A DNA stretch of 64,000 bases from Hanleya hanleyi (GCA_036873755.1 JAVTVY010025135.1:51748-115747); one strand, 5' to 3'. Shown: positions 34,989 through 48,310, numbered from the stretch's first letter. Numbers and translations: made by a program. Notes: generated by a model from the letters alone, not told the origin.

Positions 34989-36100
34989 GTCATAAGCATC
35001 GGCATTACGAGTGCAGTATGGCCATATCCATATCATGGAACTGAACTATTCAACTGCAGAGGATCAGCATGAATAACCTTGACCTGGTTGAGATTGTGTC
35101 ATCCAGACTAGAGCCATCACATACCTAATTTATCTGTGTTGGGACAGAATTTCTGCACAAAAACCGAGTATTCCACATCAAGATGGAAAATAGGTTATCC
35201 ACTGTGAATACTCTAGCTAAGAGTTCAAGTCTAATCCATGACCCTCTCTATACCACCTTCAACTTGCATGGTAAAATGGACCACCCTTTAATACATGAAC
35301 AATAAAGTGAAGACCATACATATCCATATTAATTTCAGACAACACTTCACTGGAAAAGCAGATACTACAAGTATTGCAGAATGAATGATCCCAATGTGGG
35401 ATAGGTCAGCTGGCTCGTGACTTGAAGCCATCTCAGAGGATCACACATTCAAAACCCACACAGGGATCACCCAGCTCGTGCTCTACTTTACCAGCAAATT
35501 GTTACCATAATAACAGGGTTTTGTACAACTTTAAGCTTCCAATTTCCAAAGTGTTTTCAAGGTAATAGTTCCTGTTTACAAGGCATATTACTCCCAGTGT
35601 AACTGAAGCTATGCAAATAAATTTTCTGAGAAAAAGAGAATGAATGACCCGTGGACAAATATAATGTTCATACGGCTCTTTTGAGTAGATTTCGAAATTC
35701 TTTTCGGATGACAAAAGAATATATTGCAACAAGAGTTCAATTGAACCCAAAATACGCCCGTAAAAAATACAGTCGATAAACAACATTTTCATCTCTTGAA
35801 TTTTGTTATAGACAAAGGTTAACCATACAAATGAACATGCCTGGACTGTATGTTGTTTGTATTGTTGCAATTGTCATAATACTGCACATGTATAAGCCAT
35901 CATTGTTGTATAAGTGGTGTAGGCAGGTTTGGAAGTCAGATCGGGGGAGGGGTGGGGGGGGGGGAGGTACATAAGGGCCTTGAGCGGTATTCGTGGAAGC
36001 AGGTAGAACTCCAGTTACTCTTACTCTGTGGGGGTGCATGTTCCCCCAACCCCAGTTATGAGCTTATGTATGCATCAGTAACTTTAAAACAAAATTTGGC
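34989..36100. other. No gene recognised; G-run at 35943-35967
   Basis: Contains GGGGGAGGGGTGGGG and a longer G run at 35943-35967, able in principle to form a G-quadruplex on the plus strand. The minus-strand frame at 35502-35870 (122 codons) has no recognisable domain. Confidence 0.5.
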
Positions 36101-36109
36101 TTACTATAA

Positions 36110-37580
36110 GCTGCAAAAGTAAGTTCATCAGCCTGATGAATGGGGTCAAAATGACAGTAGGTGCCAAATGCAAGGATTTCAGACTAAAATCAAGGGGAGT
36201 AACTGAAGAAAACATCGAATCAGCTCAAAAACAGTTTGTGCGCATCTACACATGGTACCGATCATATGTACCAAATTTCAAAGAATCCATAGAATAGTGT
36301 GAAACGAGTTGCGTTCACGAGGACAGTAGGTGTCAAATAAAAGATTTCAGACCAGAATCATGGGGAGTAACTCGAGAAACTGTTGAATCAACTTGAAAAA
36401 AGTTTGTGCACATGTGCACTTGGCACCAATCATGGGTACCTAATTTCAAAAGAATACAATGAAACCCCTAGGATGAGTTTCGTTCAGTAGGACTGTAGGT
36501 GCCAAATAAAAGGATTCCAGACTAAAATCAAGGGGGGTAACTCAAGAAAACATCGAAGTGGTTCGAAAAAAAGTTCATGCGCATCTACACATGATACTGA
36601 TCATGTGTACCAAATTTAAATCCATTTGAAAACTCTGGGACGAGTTGCATTCACGACGAAGACAGTAGGTGCCAAATACAAGGATTTCAGACCAAAATCA
36701 AGGGGGGTAACTCAAGAATATGTCGAATCTGGTCGAAAAAAGTTAGTGCACATCTACACATGGTACCGATCATGTGTACCAAATTTCAGAAGAATCCATT
36801 GAAAACTCTGGGACGAGTTGCGTTGATGAAGACAGTAGATGCCAAATACAAGGATTTCAGACCAAAATCAAGGGGAGTAACTCAAGAAAACATCGAATCG
36901 GACTGAAAAAAGTTCATGCACATCGACACATGGTACCGATCATGTGTGCCAAATTTCAGAAGACTCCATTGAAAACTCTGGGATGAGTTGCGTTGTCAAA
37001 GACAGAAGGTGCCATATACAAGGCTTTCAGACCAAAATCAAGGGGAGCAACTCAAGAAAACGTCGAATCGGGCCGAAAAAAGTTTATGCACATCTACACA
37101 TGGTATCGATCATGTGTACCAAATTTCAGAAGAATCCATTGAAAACTCTGGAACGAGTTGCGTTGACGAAGACAGCAGGTGCTAAATACAAGGATTTCAG
37201 ACCAAAATCAAGGGGAGTAACTCAAGAAAACATTGAATCGGGTCGAAAAAGGATCGTGCATATCTACACATGGTACCGATCATGTGTACCGAATTTCAGA
37301 AGAATCCATTGAAAACTCTGAGACGAGTTACGTTGACGAAGACAGTAGGTACCAAATACAAGGATTTCAGACGAAAATCAAGGGGAGTAACTCAAGAAAA
37401 TGTCGAATCGGGCCGAAAAAAGTTCATGCACATCTGCACATGGTACCGATCACGTGGACCAAACATCAAAAGAATCCACTGAAAACTCTAGGACGAGTTG
37501 CGTTGACGAGAAAAGTTAACGGACGGACGGACGACGCCATACCATAATACATCCCGTCAAATTTGACGGGCGTATAAAAA
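36110..37580 (+). repeat. ~170-bp tandem array with ACGGACGGACG and terminal hairpin
   Basis: About eight to nine units of ~170 bp, diverged at the left (36110-36650) and increasingly alike to the right. Shared cores are AATCCATTGAAAACTCTGG and CATCTACACATGGTACCGAT. The last unit runs into GGACGGACGGACGACG (about 37520), then the stem CCCGTCAAATTTGACGGG (37552-37570) and CGTATAAAAA. The plus-strand frames (36774-37547) are repeat by-products. Confidence 0.9.
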
Positions 37581-40500
37581 TGAGGTTGTTTTCTCCATCT
37601 GACGTCAAAGGATAGTAAAACTTTTGAGATACAACTTGACAACCGACAGGAATTCCTGTTTTCAAGGTCTTTTCAAGGCCTTTAACATAAATTTCTAATT
37701 TTGAAGGCCTTGTAATTCTAAATTGCCATTATCAATGTAGCCTGCAAACCCTGTGAATAGCAGTAGATATAAATATTATACACTTTCTCAATAGCAATAA
37801 TGTGAACAAAACTAGTAATTTGGTTTAACAAAATGTGTTTATTTCAGTACCATCATATCCGATGCTATGAAAATTGAAATGACCAGATAGACCAAACCAA
37901 ATTTGGAAATTCCTGAAGTACATGATTTCTCTTTTCTAATTCTGTTTCCCAATTATCCTCTCATTGAGCTATCTTCCAACTACAAGACTTCTGATTGGTC
38001 GAATTGGATATTTAAATAAAAATCGACCAATGTCATTGGATAACTAGAATAACATCCAACCAATAGACCTTCTGAAGAGATAAATTTTCATTATTTTATG
38101 CAGCCATAAGGCCACACCAATTTAATTTTTTTTGCAAAGAGATTTTATTAATTTATTTTTTTTTGTTTTGAAGATTGAAAGCAATAATAAAATAAAAATA
38201 AAACTGGACTTTTGAAGTTCCTTTCCCTTTCTTTCTGTGGGTAAATGAGTTTTTGCTCATCTGGTCCAGTTAGAAAATCCGCCCATGAAACAAAGAATAA
38301 AACTGGTGCGGCCTAACTTCATTTTGCGAAACAAAAATACTACCCATGTAATAGGTCCCTCAAAAAGTTCATGTGTTTCTTGACCCACCAACATCTCTAT
38401 ATAACACAGCAGGACTACATAGTAATTCCTATGTATATACCTGCTATCTAATATTGCACCAAACATTTTCCTCTAAATAATTTAATGATTCATGATTTCC
38501 CACTAACATTTGATCAAGGACACCAAAACAGCTCCATATTTACAGGATTTGTTACAATATACAATGTATACCTCTAACCATGTATTTGCACTTCTAAATA
38601 AATACATATGAACATACATAAACATAGATTTATACATCAATAATTTTACAAATTATATACATATTATAATATTATTATACACTTATTCTGAGTGTAGCAA
38701 TGTAGGGCACTGATAGAAGAAGCCATTCATCATGTTAAAGAGTTAGTAGCATTGTTAAAAAAATATTCAGCAAATAAGATATTTGGATTAAAGTTATTTA
38801 GTAGTTGAGATCAACCATGGTTAAAAAAATTTCTGTGACCCCATTTTTAATATGACAGGCACTGAAACCACCCACTTGTGACATTCTCTGGAGAACAGGA
38901 CATTCTCTGAAGGCTGCACCTGAACTTGTCTCCATTGTCTGAGATGACATTGCAATTTGCCCATCAGGATTCTGGGCATGATGCTTTTGCAACATTATAC
39001 ACTATCTCAGAACTTTTATCGCACTCAGTTTCTAACGTGTCATGGACACCTGATCAAAGTTATGCAATGTCATTTCCCATTTTCATCTTGGTCACTTGAC
39101 TGAACTGAAGAATATAACAATATTGGTCCCTATACAAGTCTTTGCAACTTGAAAAGCCTTTGGCAACTGTTGCAGCTGATCATGTTCAGTTTACTTCAAC
39201 AATTAAAATCACGCTACTACCTCTTTAAGCTATTATATATTCATTACAAATTTCAGATTGCCTGATTGACAGCATAGCATGGTGAAAATAGATCTATGTA
39301 GCGGTTTACAACATTTCTGTTAACAGCGAACTAGATAACATCATTTTTCTAAAGTTTCCAAATGTGATGCGATTTTGAAGGAGTTTACTGCATTGTTTAT
39401 TTATCTTAAGCTGCTTAAACTGAAGCCATTTTTGTCAAACTCCTTCAAAACTCCATCACTGTATTATATACAAAGTTATGGCTCTGAAGAATGACAAGCA
39501 TTGCATGGTTTCATTCTATATTTCAGTATATGTTTAAACAATCTTCAGAAATTTATATAAACGGAAAGCCCTGTGAGAGCTGACAATGGTTTCATATTGA
39601 ACCAGGTCTGACCATCGTCGACCAAGAAAAAAACAAAATGATATTAACCAAATAAATATAATGAACCCTAAATGTAGGAGAATTTGAATACATAATTGAT
39701 CGTATAACAAATCTTTCCATCATATTTCATTCTGGTGTAGAAATGAACTTTGCGCTGGGATGGAAAATTTATTGTAGAAATTTCAACAAAAATAACTTTG
39801 ATTAGCAATAATCAAACTAAATTTCTCACGTCATAAAAGTTCATTCTTTATCATCAAATACTCTTGATAAAGATAGCCCACATATGTGCGAGTGGGTTCT
39901 GTGGATCATCCCTTTAGAATCTTGATCTCTCATTCCAACAATTCTTTGCCATTGTGTCACTAAAAGCATCAATGGAGGGTTTTCAACAGAACAAAAGCCA
40001 AAATTGAAATGTGATCCCAATCAACAAACTACATGTTCACTGAAGTCAATTTTGGTTTTTGCTTGCAGATCTTTGCCCAAGTTTGGTGTGTTACAATTAG
40101 CTTCCCCAAAGTACAGCATCATCTTGTTTGGGACTTAAGTGACCCGTGACCAAAAATTAACAAGTTTTTCGCCTCTCCGAGGTCTAGGTATACCCAAAGT
40201 TTGGACATAATCCACAACCTAGAACTGAAGATATCATGTGAAGAACAGATGTTAATAGACAGAAGAACAGACAGAACTCAAAATCAATCAGTTTCTTGAA
40301 ATTAGGTCATATTCCATAGAATGTGCAATATTCACCTTTTTCATTCTTTTGACCACAGAATGGATCGAGTTATTTTTTGCCCGATGGTGGGGATTTGGCC
40401 TAATGACACACTCAAGGGTTGTTTCACTCAAATGGTGACCGTCAGTTTGGTTGGTGGAGGAAGCTGTAATACTCAGAGAGAACCACCACCCATCGGCAAG

Positions 40501-41982
40501 TAACTGACAAACTTACACACATGGACCACCTGGGCTCGAACCTGTGGCGGTTCAGCGGTGCGAGGCTAGTGGTCACCAACGAAGCGCTCGAGATTCGTAC
40601 AACTCCATAATTTTAAACTGCAGATATCCAAAATCAGGTCTTTTTCCAAGACGTTGAGGTATAGCTTAACTTAGATGAAAATCGACATAACTGAAATGGA
40701 TATCATATAGCAAGAAAACCTAGATTTCCAATGGATTTCTAATTTTGGGCCATAGACTAGTGACTCCTATGTTGGACCTTTTGATCCCCATCCTCGTATG
40801 CCTTTGATGTATCCACGTACACTAAATTCCTATTGTAGATAGAGGAGACCAGACACTTAACGGATGGATATAAGAAGTCTTCATCATTCATCACATAATA
40901 CATCCACTTTTTGCCAGAAGAGAAACTGTAAAGTTTAAATAATCAAGGGCGACACTAGGGGGAAGTCGTTGGGTGCGAACGACCCCCTCTCAGCGCCCAA
41001 CATGTATGTAACTTTCCTATGTTGGACAGCACATTACTAGGGTCTCTAATAAGTAAGCATACAAAACGACCCTTTGAAAAGAATCCTCGTGATGCCCATG
41101 ATAATACTACCCTGCTTCATTAAAGGCTGGAAATAGGTACCTACCAAATTTTAAAACACCCCTGCAGATCATGATGAACTACTCCAGCTTGAATCACCAT
41201 TTACAAAGGTAAAAAGGTCATGGTGCAGAACATTTCCCAAAATAGGGGTGGCAAGTAGTTATGACAGGTGCTTATTTCCAGGCTGGTCATATCTTCTGCA
41301 TGATAACATGTCGGATAATTTATCTTATCACCATATTTGGTTACAACCCCCAAATATTAGTGAATTGAGCCCAAACCGAAACCTTGAATCAGCCCACTGG
41401 CAGAGTAATCACTACCAAAATTACAATTATGTTTTATCAATTATATTTCGTGAATCTTACACCAAATTGTTGCTGAATACTCTGTGTCAATGATCAGGAT
41501 CATGCATGGGTAGTACAGCATTCTCCGATTGTCAGATTCTGAACCTCCCATACACCGTGCAATAGCCTCCGAATCAATCTGATTGCAGGAGTCTTCAGTC
41601 ATCATTGATTATGATTTAACGCAGGGGGCATAATTTGAATAGCAACAGAAAATGCAACAAGGATGAAGGAATGAGCCATTACATAACACAAGTCACTCCT
41701 ATGGGAGTACATGTGTACTAAAACCCTGTTAATTGAAGCTACATGCACAACTTCATTACTGATAAGACGCAGTAACATACTACAGTGGCCATACAACCTA
41801 ATACATCCATCAGGTTTAGGTTACAGGCATTATAACACTGTGCATCACAGTTTGCTGAAATAGAGTTATGCATACAGATTATATATAAACTATGTACAGA
41901 TATACAACATGTACAAGATATTGCTATGTATAGTATTTACATAATATGTCTATTTAAATTCACATAATGTCTGTACACGTAA
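37581..41982. other. Downstream of the CLEC16A-like gene; no coding feature recognised
   Basis: About 4.4 kb, AT-rich. It may include the 3' UTR of the minus-strand gene, but I assign no poly(A) site. A decayed array-type stretch with ACAGACAGAACTC is at about 40140-40285. Short frames at 38257, 38798, 40321 and 41248 show no known domain. Confidence 0.5.
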
Positions 41983-43172
41983 TTAAATATCCATTACTGT
42001 TTTATCTTTTTCCTTCTCTTTCCCATTCGAGAGTTCCAGGTGTTTGGGACTTTCTACAAAACTATAATGTTCCTGCACCATTTGAGCTAATTTGGTCAAC
42101 TGGACCGAGGCAGAGGCTTCCCCCGCCTTGGCGGTCTCCACCTTGGATGGTTCCACACCAGCCGAACTAACATCCACACTGGCCGTGCCACCGGGAGTGA
42201 AAGTAAAACTTGGGGGAGGAGTATTGCTTATTTTGTCCTGACTTCCCGTTGAACTATCACTCGAACTGCGAATCCGACCTGGTTCAACCGGCGGCAGCAG
42301 CATAGGCGAATTGTCTGTTGTCTTTGAGACAGAACTATCAGTGTCAGTAGCTTGAGGAAGAAGGGATGTGGGAGGGGTCTTGGCTGGGAGAAGTGTCTTT
42401 GGGGATTGCTCCACTAATGTTCTGGCACTTGATATCACGCTGTCTAATGCTGAAGGAATGGCTGAGGCTGGTAACGCACTATGTGCCTGCAGAAGGTAAC
42501 TTAGTTTGCTTCTGCCAGCTTTGGGTTGACTGATCTTCCTGATGGGACTGCCTCGATCACTCTCCTGGCCTGCCCGCTCAGACGTCAAGGATCGTGATCG
42601 CTCCTTGCCCTCCTTGGGGCGTTGTTCTCGGACAGGGATTGCTGTGGGACTAGAGCTGCAGCGGCCCCTCCTTGGACTGTGAGACTGACTTCGTCCCCGA
42701 ATGGCCTGGATACTGGATGACAGGATCGTGTGACCCACTTTCTCTATCCCACTGAGTCGGCGACGAGGACTGCGTTTGGACAAGTCTTCCAGCGGAATCT
42801 CCTGAAAACTGTTCCCCCCATCCGACGCGGCGCGACTGTGCTTGCGCTGAGGAGAACTGCAGTTGCTGTTGTTATTCTGTGGATTCAGAGTTTGGAACGC
42901 AAAAGCTGATGGTGAAGTCGCATCCACTCCCTCTTCCACTTCTTCCGAGTCCTCTTTCTGCATTTGCTGAGATCGAAGTTCTTTGGGCAAACTGGGGGGG
43001 TTGGTATATCGGGTAGTAGCTCCTGCTGGGGTGCTGGTGATAGCCTTCTGTTTGGAGGTCTGTTTGCTGGGTGGAATAGGTAAGCCACTGCCAGTACGAC
43101 CTCCCATCTTGATCTCTGCTGACTTCTCTTGCCCTGGTGAACCCTGTTTCTGTCGTACTGGATGGACTCGAC
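41983..43172 (-). CDS. CLEC16A: CLEC16A-like, last coding exon (disordered Ser-rich C-terminus)
   Basis: 1,190 bases: two to finish a split Gly codon, then 395 residues and the stop. The acceptor TTCCTGTCTGCAG lies at 43173 and up. The upstream ATG of the longer open frame (to 43242) is intron sequence: its first 24 residues are hydrophobic and have no place in the spliced product. The encoded tail is low complexity, rich in Ser, Pro, Arg and Lys, with clusters such as RSPRRRL and SQSHSPRRGR and a conserved-looking segment KAGRSKLSYLLQAHSAL near the middle. CLEC16A proteins also end in a long disordered Ser/Pro region. The family (fly ema, worm GOP-1) acts on endolysosomes and in autophagy/mitophagy. 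The assignment rests on the preceding exons; this exon alone would not be diagnostic. Confidence 0.85.
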
Positions 43173-43503
43173 CTGCAGACAGGAAGAAAATGACGATTAA
43201 AGAATCTTTCCAGAAAACAGATAGTGCAGGCTGTATATTCAAGGATCAACATGCAACATGTTGGGACAGACAGTCAACTGCCCAGTGAAGTTTCCCTTCA
43301 ATGGAACTAACTAAATGCCCAATTCATATTTTTCCCAGCTTAAATTATACTTTGCTGTTTTCAGCTCCTGTGAGCTTACAGTACATTGTAGTTATCCAGT
43401 TATTAATCATTCCATTGGACCTCTGCATAGCTCACCACTTATTAATAATATTGTCCCAGTTATACAGGACCAAGCTATAACCATTAGTGAAGGACCTATG
43501 CTA

Positions 43504-43600
43504 AGGGAGTTTCTTGAAATTCCAGCATACTTGGAACTGGCATAAGGCATTCCAAACGGAATGGCATGGTGTGCCGAGTTGGAACTCCTAGGAACTCCCT
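43504..43600. repeat. Imperfect hairpin repeat in CLEC16A intron
   Basis: AGGGAGTTTCTTGAAATTCC at the left pairs imperfectly with the complement of GAACTCCTAGGAACTCCCT at the right. The centre GGCATTCCAAACGGAATGGC is a tight stem. More GGCAT/ATGCC inverted pairs follow to 43700. Probably a foldback remnant. Confidence 0.6.
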
Positions 43601-43980
43601 AGCATCCTTCTTCGAACTCACCAAAGAAAGGATAGGGCATGCTATGCAATAGCATAGAGAGAATGGCATATGCCATTCCAATTGGAACTCCTCTCCATGC
43701 TGAACAGAACAGCAAACTGGGCATTGTGTTGTTTCCCATTTGGGCAACCAGCATATATTCCATTTCTATCAAGGAACACATACCCTAATTTCAAGAAGCT
43801 TAGCCAAATGTTCTTAATAAAATAATTGTCGGCTTAATCTAGTTGTTGGTGTTATTGTATAAAACCATGCAGTATTTACTGTCACTCTAGAAAGACATTG
43901 TCATATCATGCTCAAGCCTTTCTCATAATGAGGGGATGGGGATAGTGGAAGTGAAACTCCATGTGTCAATCTGGTCTAAC

Positions 43981-44269
43981 CTGGGATTGGTGGTCCTGAA
44001 CCATGAGCACCAAAGCTGTAGAGACCACTCCCTGAGCTCTGGTCCAACGGGATCTCCAACAGTCGCTCTATCATCTGCATCTTCTGCTGGCGCGCTTTTA
44101 ACCGCCCCTTCACTAAACGCTGCTTAGCTGCCATACATCTGATATGGTCGTCAAAGACAAACTTTGCTGCCAGTAAAGGAATGGGTCGAGCGTGCACAGA
44201 TTTAGCTGGTTTGTGTATGGTGACATGAAGTGATCGGCTGTCGTCTTTGTCCCCTGAAACCTCAACATC
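43981..44269 (-). CDS. CLEC16A: CLEC16A-like, penultimate coding exon
   Basis: 289 bases, read from 44269 down. Acceptor ATTTCTAG, donor GTTAGA at 43980-43979. It enters in phase 0 with DVEVSGDKDDSRSLHVTIHK and contains AAKFVFDDHIRCMAAKQRL, then KGRLKARQQKMQMIERLLEI, the most diagnostic stretch for the CLEC16A family. It ends after one base of a Gly codon, which the last exon completes. The downstream part (SSGSGLYSFGAHGSG) is a Gly/Ser linker into the disordered tail. In this family the region follows the FPL-domain core. Confidence 0.92.
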
Positions 44270-44399
44270 CTAGAAATAGATATAAATGCACAAATTTTTT
44301 AAACAATGAACTTCTTCGGTTATCAGCTCTAAATGTCATTGCTGGAAGTTCACATTGATTGTACATATGGAAATAATTTTTGAACAGGTACAGTACGCC

Positions 44400-44600
44400 A
44401 ATAAAATGAGCACTATAGATGCGGAGACGATGCGCAGACGATGCGGAAACGATACGCGCACGATGCGCAAACGATCTCCGCACGATGCGCAAACGATCTG
44501 CGCAAACGATCTCCGCACGATGCGAATAACGTGCGGAGTTCCCTCGGAGATCATGCGGGCATTTATAGACTGCCACTTCGCACGATGCGCAAAGAATGCG
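44400..44600. repeat. CG-rich 21-22 bp tandem array, copy 1
   Basis: Repeats of CGCACGATGCGCAAACGATC, alternating with CCGCACGATGCG. Each unit holds a CGCA..TGCG inverted repeat. The left flank GTACAGTACGCCAATAAAAT is matched in inverted orientation by the array at 48060-48310. Frames in both directions here are by-products. Confidence 0.85.
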
Positions 44601-45544
44601 TACAATTTATCATTGTCGTTAATTCGTAATTCCATCTGCAAACTGTGTGTTCTTTATAATATTTCTCAATAATCTTTCAGTCAAACACGAGATATGTGTC
44701 TGAATCTGAATTATTTTATGATTTTACGACCTCCTTCGCCCGGCTTCGGTCCTGGAGAAACTTTCAAACCAGTCGCAATAAAGAGGTGCGAAAACGTGCC
44801 CCGATGGCGATAGGTTTTATTGTAGCATGAACCGAATGTGCTGATTGAGAGTATTATTCGTAGATGAACCTAACTTGAAAAAATGATACTCGTAGTCCAT
44901 ATGATAGCCCCGAATTCAATGTTAGACAACCAGAATCTAATGCCGAAGTCTTTCGCGCCATTGCTTGTTTACTACAAAAACACAGCCAATGAAAACACGG
45001 GATCCCCGGAACCCCGCCCACTGTAAACAAATTAATGGGTCACAGACCAGCACGTGATTGCGGGAGAAGTTATTTGTTTCCAGTTTCTAAAGAATGTGGG
45101 AAATTTACAACCGAGTGTCATTAATGAAATATAGAAGCGGCTTCCCTGTCGGGATAAATATCGGAAGATTTAAAACATATTACTCAATTTATTGCAGAAA
45201 TTAGATGAAATACTAGGACTGAATATTTACGTGTGTGTGAGACACAAACAATGTTCTAGATTTATACTGTCGACGAATAGGAGTTTGTGTGTTTACTGAT
45301 TATCCGTACGGCCGTAATAGTAACTTTTGCCACGGCCCCTACAATTGCAAGATTTCCTTGTGGAATGTGCATAATTACAGAGCCACTTCACACAGAATAC
45401 AAATATTTTAAATTTTGATTTTCATTAGAGGTAAATCCAGCGTGTCTGTCAGTTTCTTCTGTCTTCTTCTTGCCTACTTTTCTTTTCCCTCTGTTAACTT
45501 TTGAGCACTTATATCAATCAACTTCAAATTTTTGGGGGAAGATA

Positions 45545-46130
45545 CCTGCTATATTTTTCACAGAGAAAGTGACCTTACAGATTTTGAAACCACTGACATA
45601 TATATATTAATTCAAGAATATCTCTGTGCCATTTCCAGGAGCTACAGGTAAAAGGTAAAAAGATCATGTGATTGTTTTTTTTTTGTTTGTTTTTTTTTTC
45701 AGCTTTTTTTTGTGCCGATTCTGAAAGATGTTCATGTATATATACATTTCTTCAACAACTGAATTTGAGAGAGAGTGACCTTGCAGATTTTAAAACCACT
45801 GACATATATATATTAATTCAAGAATATTTTCGCGCCATTTCCAGGAGCTACAGGTAAAAGGTGAAAAGATCATGTGATTGTTTTTTTATTATCTTTTTTT
45901 TGTGCCGATTCTGAAAGATGTTCATGTGTATATACATTTCTTCAACAACTGAATTTCACAGAGAGAGTGGCCTTGCAGATTTCAAAACCACTGACATATA
46001 TATATTAACTCAAGAATATCTCCGTGCCATTTCCAGGAGCTACAGGTGAAAGGTGAGAAGATCAGGTAATTGTTTTGGGGTTTTTTTTTAGCTTTTTTTT
46101 TGTGTCGATCCACCTGGGGGAAAGTTGAAA
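45545..46130. repeat. Three ~193-205 bp tandem units
   Basis: Units share CATTTCCAGGAGCTACAGGT (about 45631, 45836 and 46030), AACCACTGACATATATATAT and a T-run. Period is 205 then 193 bp. They lie within the intron between 44270 and 49742. Confidence 0.85.
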
Positions 46131-46804
46131 TTTCATATCCCGATAGTAATTCCTGCAACACCAAAACACCCATTATTTTTTTTCTCATATAAACATCGGT
46201 AGCCCCATTTGCTCAAATTTGACAGCAGCTCAGCTCCATAGTAAAGATGTCTCGCAATATTATTTAGTGTATTCTACACAGAAATATACTAACACTCTGA
46301 AAAAAATTAGATTGAAATTCAATCTGAATTGAAGATAATCAAATCAATCTGAGATTGAAATTTCCAGTCTATTAGATGGAATACATGCAATCGGAAAGAT
46401 TTTGTTATGATTATATATTCCCCTTATATCTATGTTTTCTCTTCTCGCCGTGCATCATAATTGTTCGTTCATGTTTAGTCCCGAAGTGTATTGTATTGTT
46501 TAATGTAGTTCAATGTGCGAGGCGCAGTTATAAGCTCGTATTAATGCGCTCCCACTTGCAAAAAAAATGCAATAAAGCATCGTTTAAACCAAAGATTTTT
46601 CGCGGATTCCAATATATTGAATTTTCACTCTAATTGTTTTTGAGAGTAAAACAGTCGTGTGCACTCAGAAGAATATCACAATTGTGTTTATCACCTCTTA
46701 TGATCAGATCACCATGAAGATATGTGGTTTGCCCAACATATCGAGCTCTAAAAACTCATCATAGCCATTAAGCATTAGTTTACTGAGTTTTTGAATTGAT
46801 TACT

Positions 46805-46885
46805 TAGAATTTTGTTTGATCGTCGCTATATAGCTGAAATATTGCTGAATGCGACGTTAAGCCTTAATTCCCTCTCTCTCTCATA
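46805..46885 (+). mobile_element. SINE 3' tail fragment
   Basis: TATAGCTGAAATATTGCTGA followed by ATGCGACGTTAA and a CTCTCTCT run. Same tail as the SINE at 34613-34973, without its tRNA head. Confidence 0.75.
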
Positions 46886-47060
46886 GCCATTAAGCTCAGT
46901 CAATATTTGGATGGGTGACCGGGTGCTGTACTGGCTGGGCTGATCAGTGTCCAGGCTAATAGGAACTGTGAGCACTCTAGCGTTCTGGCACAAGGAGGCA
47001 CCGACGTGATATGACTGAATCAAGGTTGAAAACAACATTAAACCCTACTACTCACACACT
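46886..47060 (+). mobile_element. Second SINE with 5S rRNA-like head
   Basis: After the tail fragment comes AATATTTGGATGGGTGACC and then GGGTGCTGTA, which resemble the 3' third of animal 5S rRNA with an internal deletion. It ends GGTTGAAAACAACATTAAAC and a CTCAC run, again a SINE tail. This suggests a 5S-derived or chimeric SINE. The 5S resemblance is from memory of the conserved motif. Confidence 0.6.
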
Positions 47061-48059
47061 CCAAAAAAGACTGGGAACACTAGGTCTAGGCACAAGCAGG
47101 TTTATCTCCACTGACTAATGAACCCTTATAGGTATACGAAGTATCATCTAGAAACTGGATAATATTGGTAAGACTTCGCAATGATATTTTTCAGTATCGT
47201 GCCGGTATATGGCATGATTCTCAAATTGAAAATCTACATTTGATTGAAGGGATAGGTTTCAAAATGTTACAAATTTATCCAATCAAGAATCAACCTTCTT
47301 TTCAAATATTGGCAGTTAGCAAAATATTCTGAACATTTTAAAATGTTTAGAATTTTTTTCTTATAATAATAAATGTCTGTAAGATATCTGTGTAATTAGT
47401 AATTGTGGTAAATGCCCATTGACAATATTTAAGCAAAAATTAGGTTTTCATAAACATTGAATCCCTACTCCTATATGATTTTTTTTTTTTTTTCTATATT
47501 GACTATATGAGAACATCAGAATGCCAAAAAATGTCCAGTGGAATATCAGTGATATTCTTCTCGTACGGTATTGCAAAGTATCAACCAAATGCCTGTCCTG
47601 AAATCGTTTTTAGTCTGTTACAGCCCGGTTAGCAGGAAACTTGTGCACGTGAACCAAGGTAGTAAATGACTGCTCCCTTTCATACCAGCCAACAACTAGG
47701 TCACCACTGGATTTCCCAGTTTAGCATTTCTCACATCATATTTCCCCGTTCTGAAGTAGCTGGAATTATTTTCTCTGCCTCTTTATGTGTATCAATAATG
47801 TGCAGCATTCATTCATTAAACGGAAAGAGAGGAAGATATTTTGTTCTCATATTTTCGAGTGTCACTATAATTCGGTCAAGCCGACTCATCGTCAATCACT
47901 GACATGCTTTGCCCATCCTAACTCTGAACTTCGTCAAACTGGTACGGTAGAACGATCTCTCTTTTGAAGTTCTAGATTTCTTGGCTTTATTCCGTCCATG
48001 TAACTGTACATATAAAATGTATTTATTGCATTGTTGACACTTTCGATTGTATGCTTTTC

Positions 48060-48310
48060 TCTCTTGCCGGAAAACGGACTTGGTTATTTAGCGCACGATG
48101 TCCGCATGATGCGATCGGGAGCTGGACTCGGGCCAGCTTCGCTGCAGGAACAAGCTTTTCATGTTCGCGCACGATGCGAGGATCGTTTGCGCACGATGCG
48201 GAGATCGTTCGCGCACGATGCGGAGATCGTTCGCGCACGATACGTAAAGGGTTTGCGCACGATGCGAAGAGGATGTAGTGGTCATTTTATTGGTGTACTG
48301 TACATGTGAT
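48060..48310. repeat. CG-rich 21-22 bp tandem array, copy 2 (inverted)
   Basis: Repeats of GATCGTTCGCGCACGATGCG between 48170 and 48280, bordered by TTTTATTGGTGTACTGTAC. Reverse complementary in layout to 44400-44600, about 3.7 kb away in the same intron. Confidence 0.85.

Noticed and set aside
36774..37547. Plus-strand frames with CTWYRSCVPNF-like repeats
   Set aside because: They come from the ~170-bp array and shift frame between units.
43173..43242. N-terminal extension of the 419-codon frame as a signal peptide
   Set aside because: It lies upstream of a good acceptor site and is intron sequence. The spliced frame joins the preceding exon exactly.
44262..44672. Overlapping frames on both strands around 44.3-44.7 kb, and 48023-48381
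   Set aside because: They are translations of the CG-rich tandem arrays.
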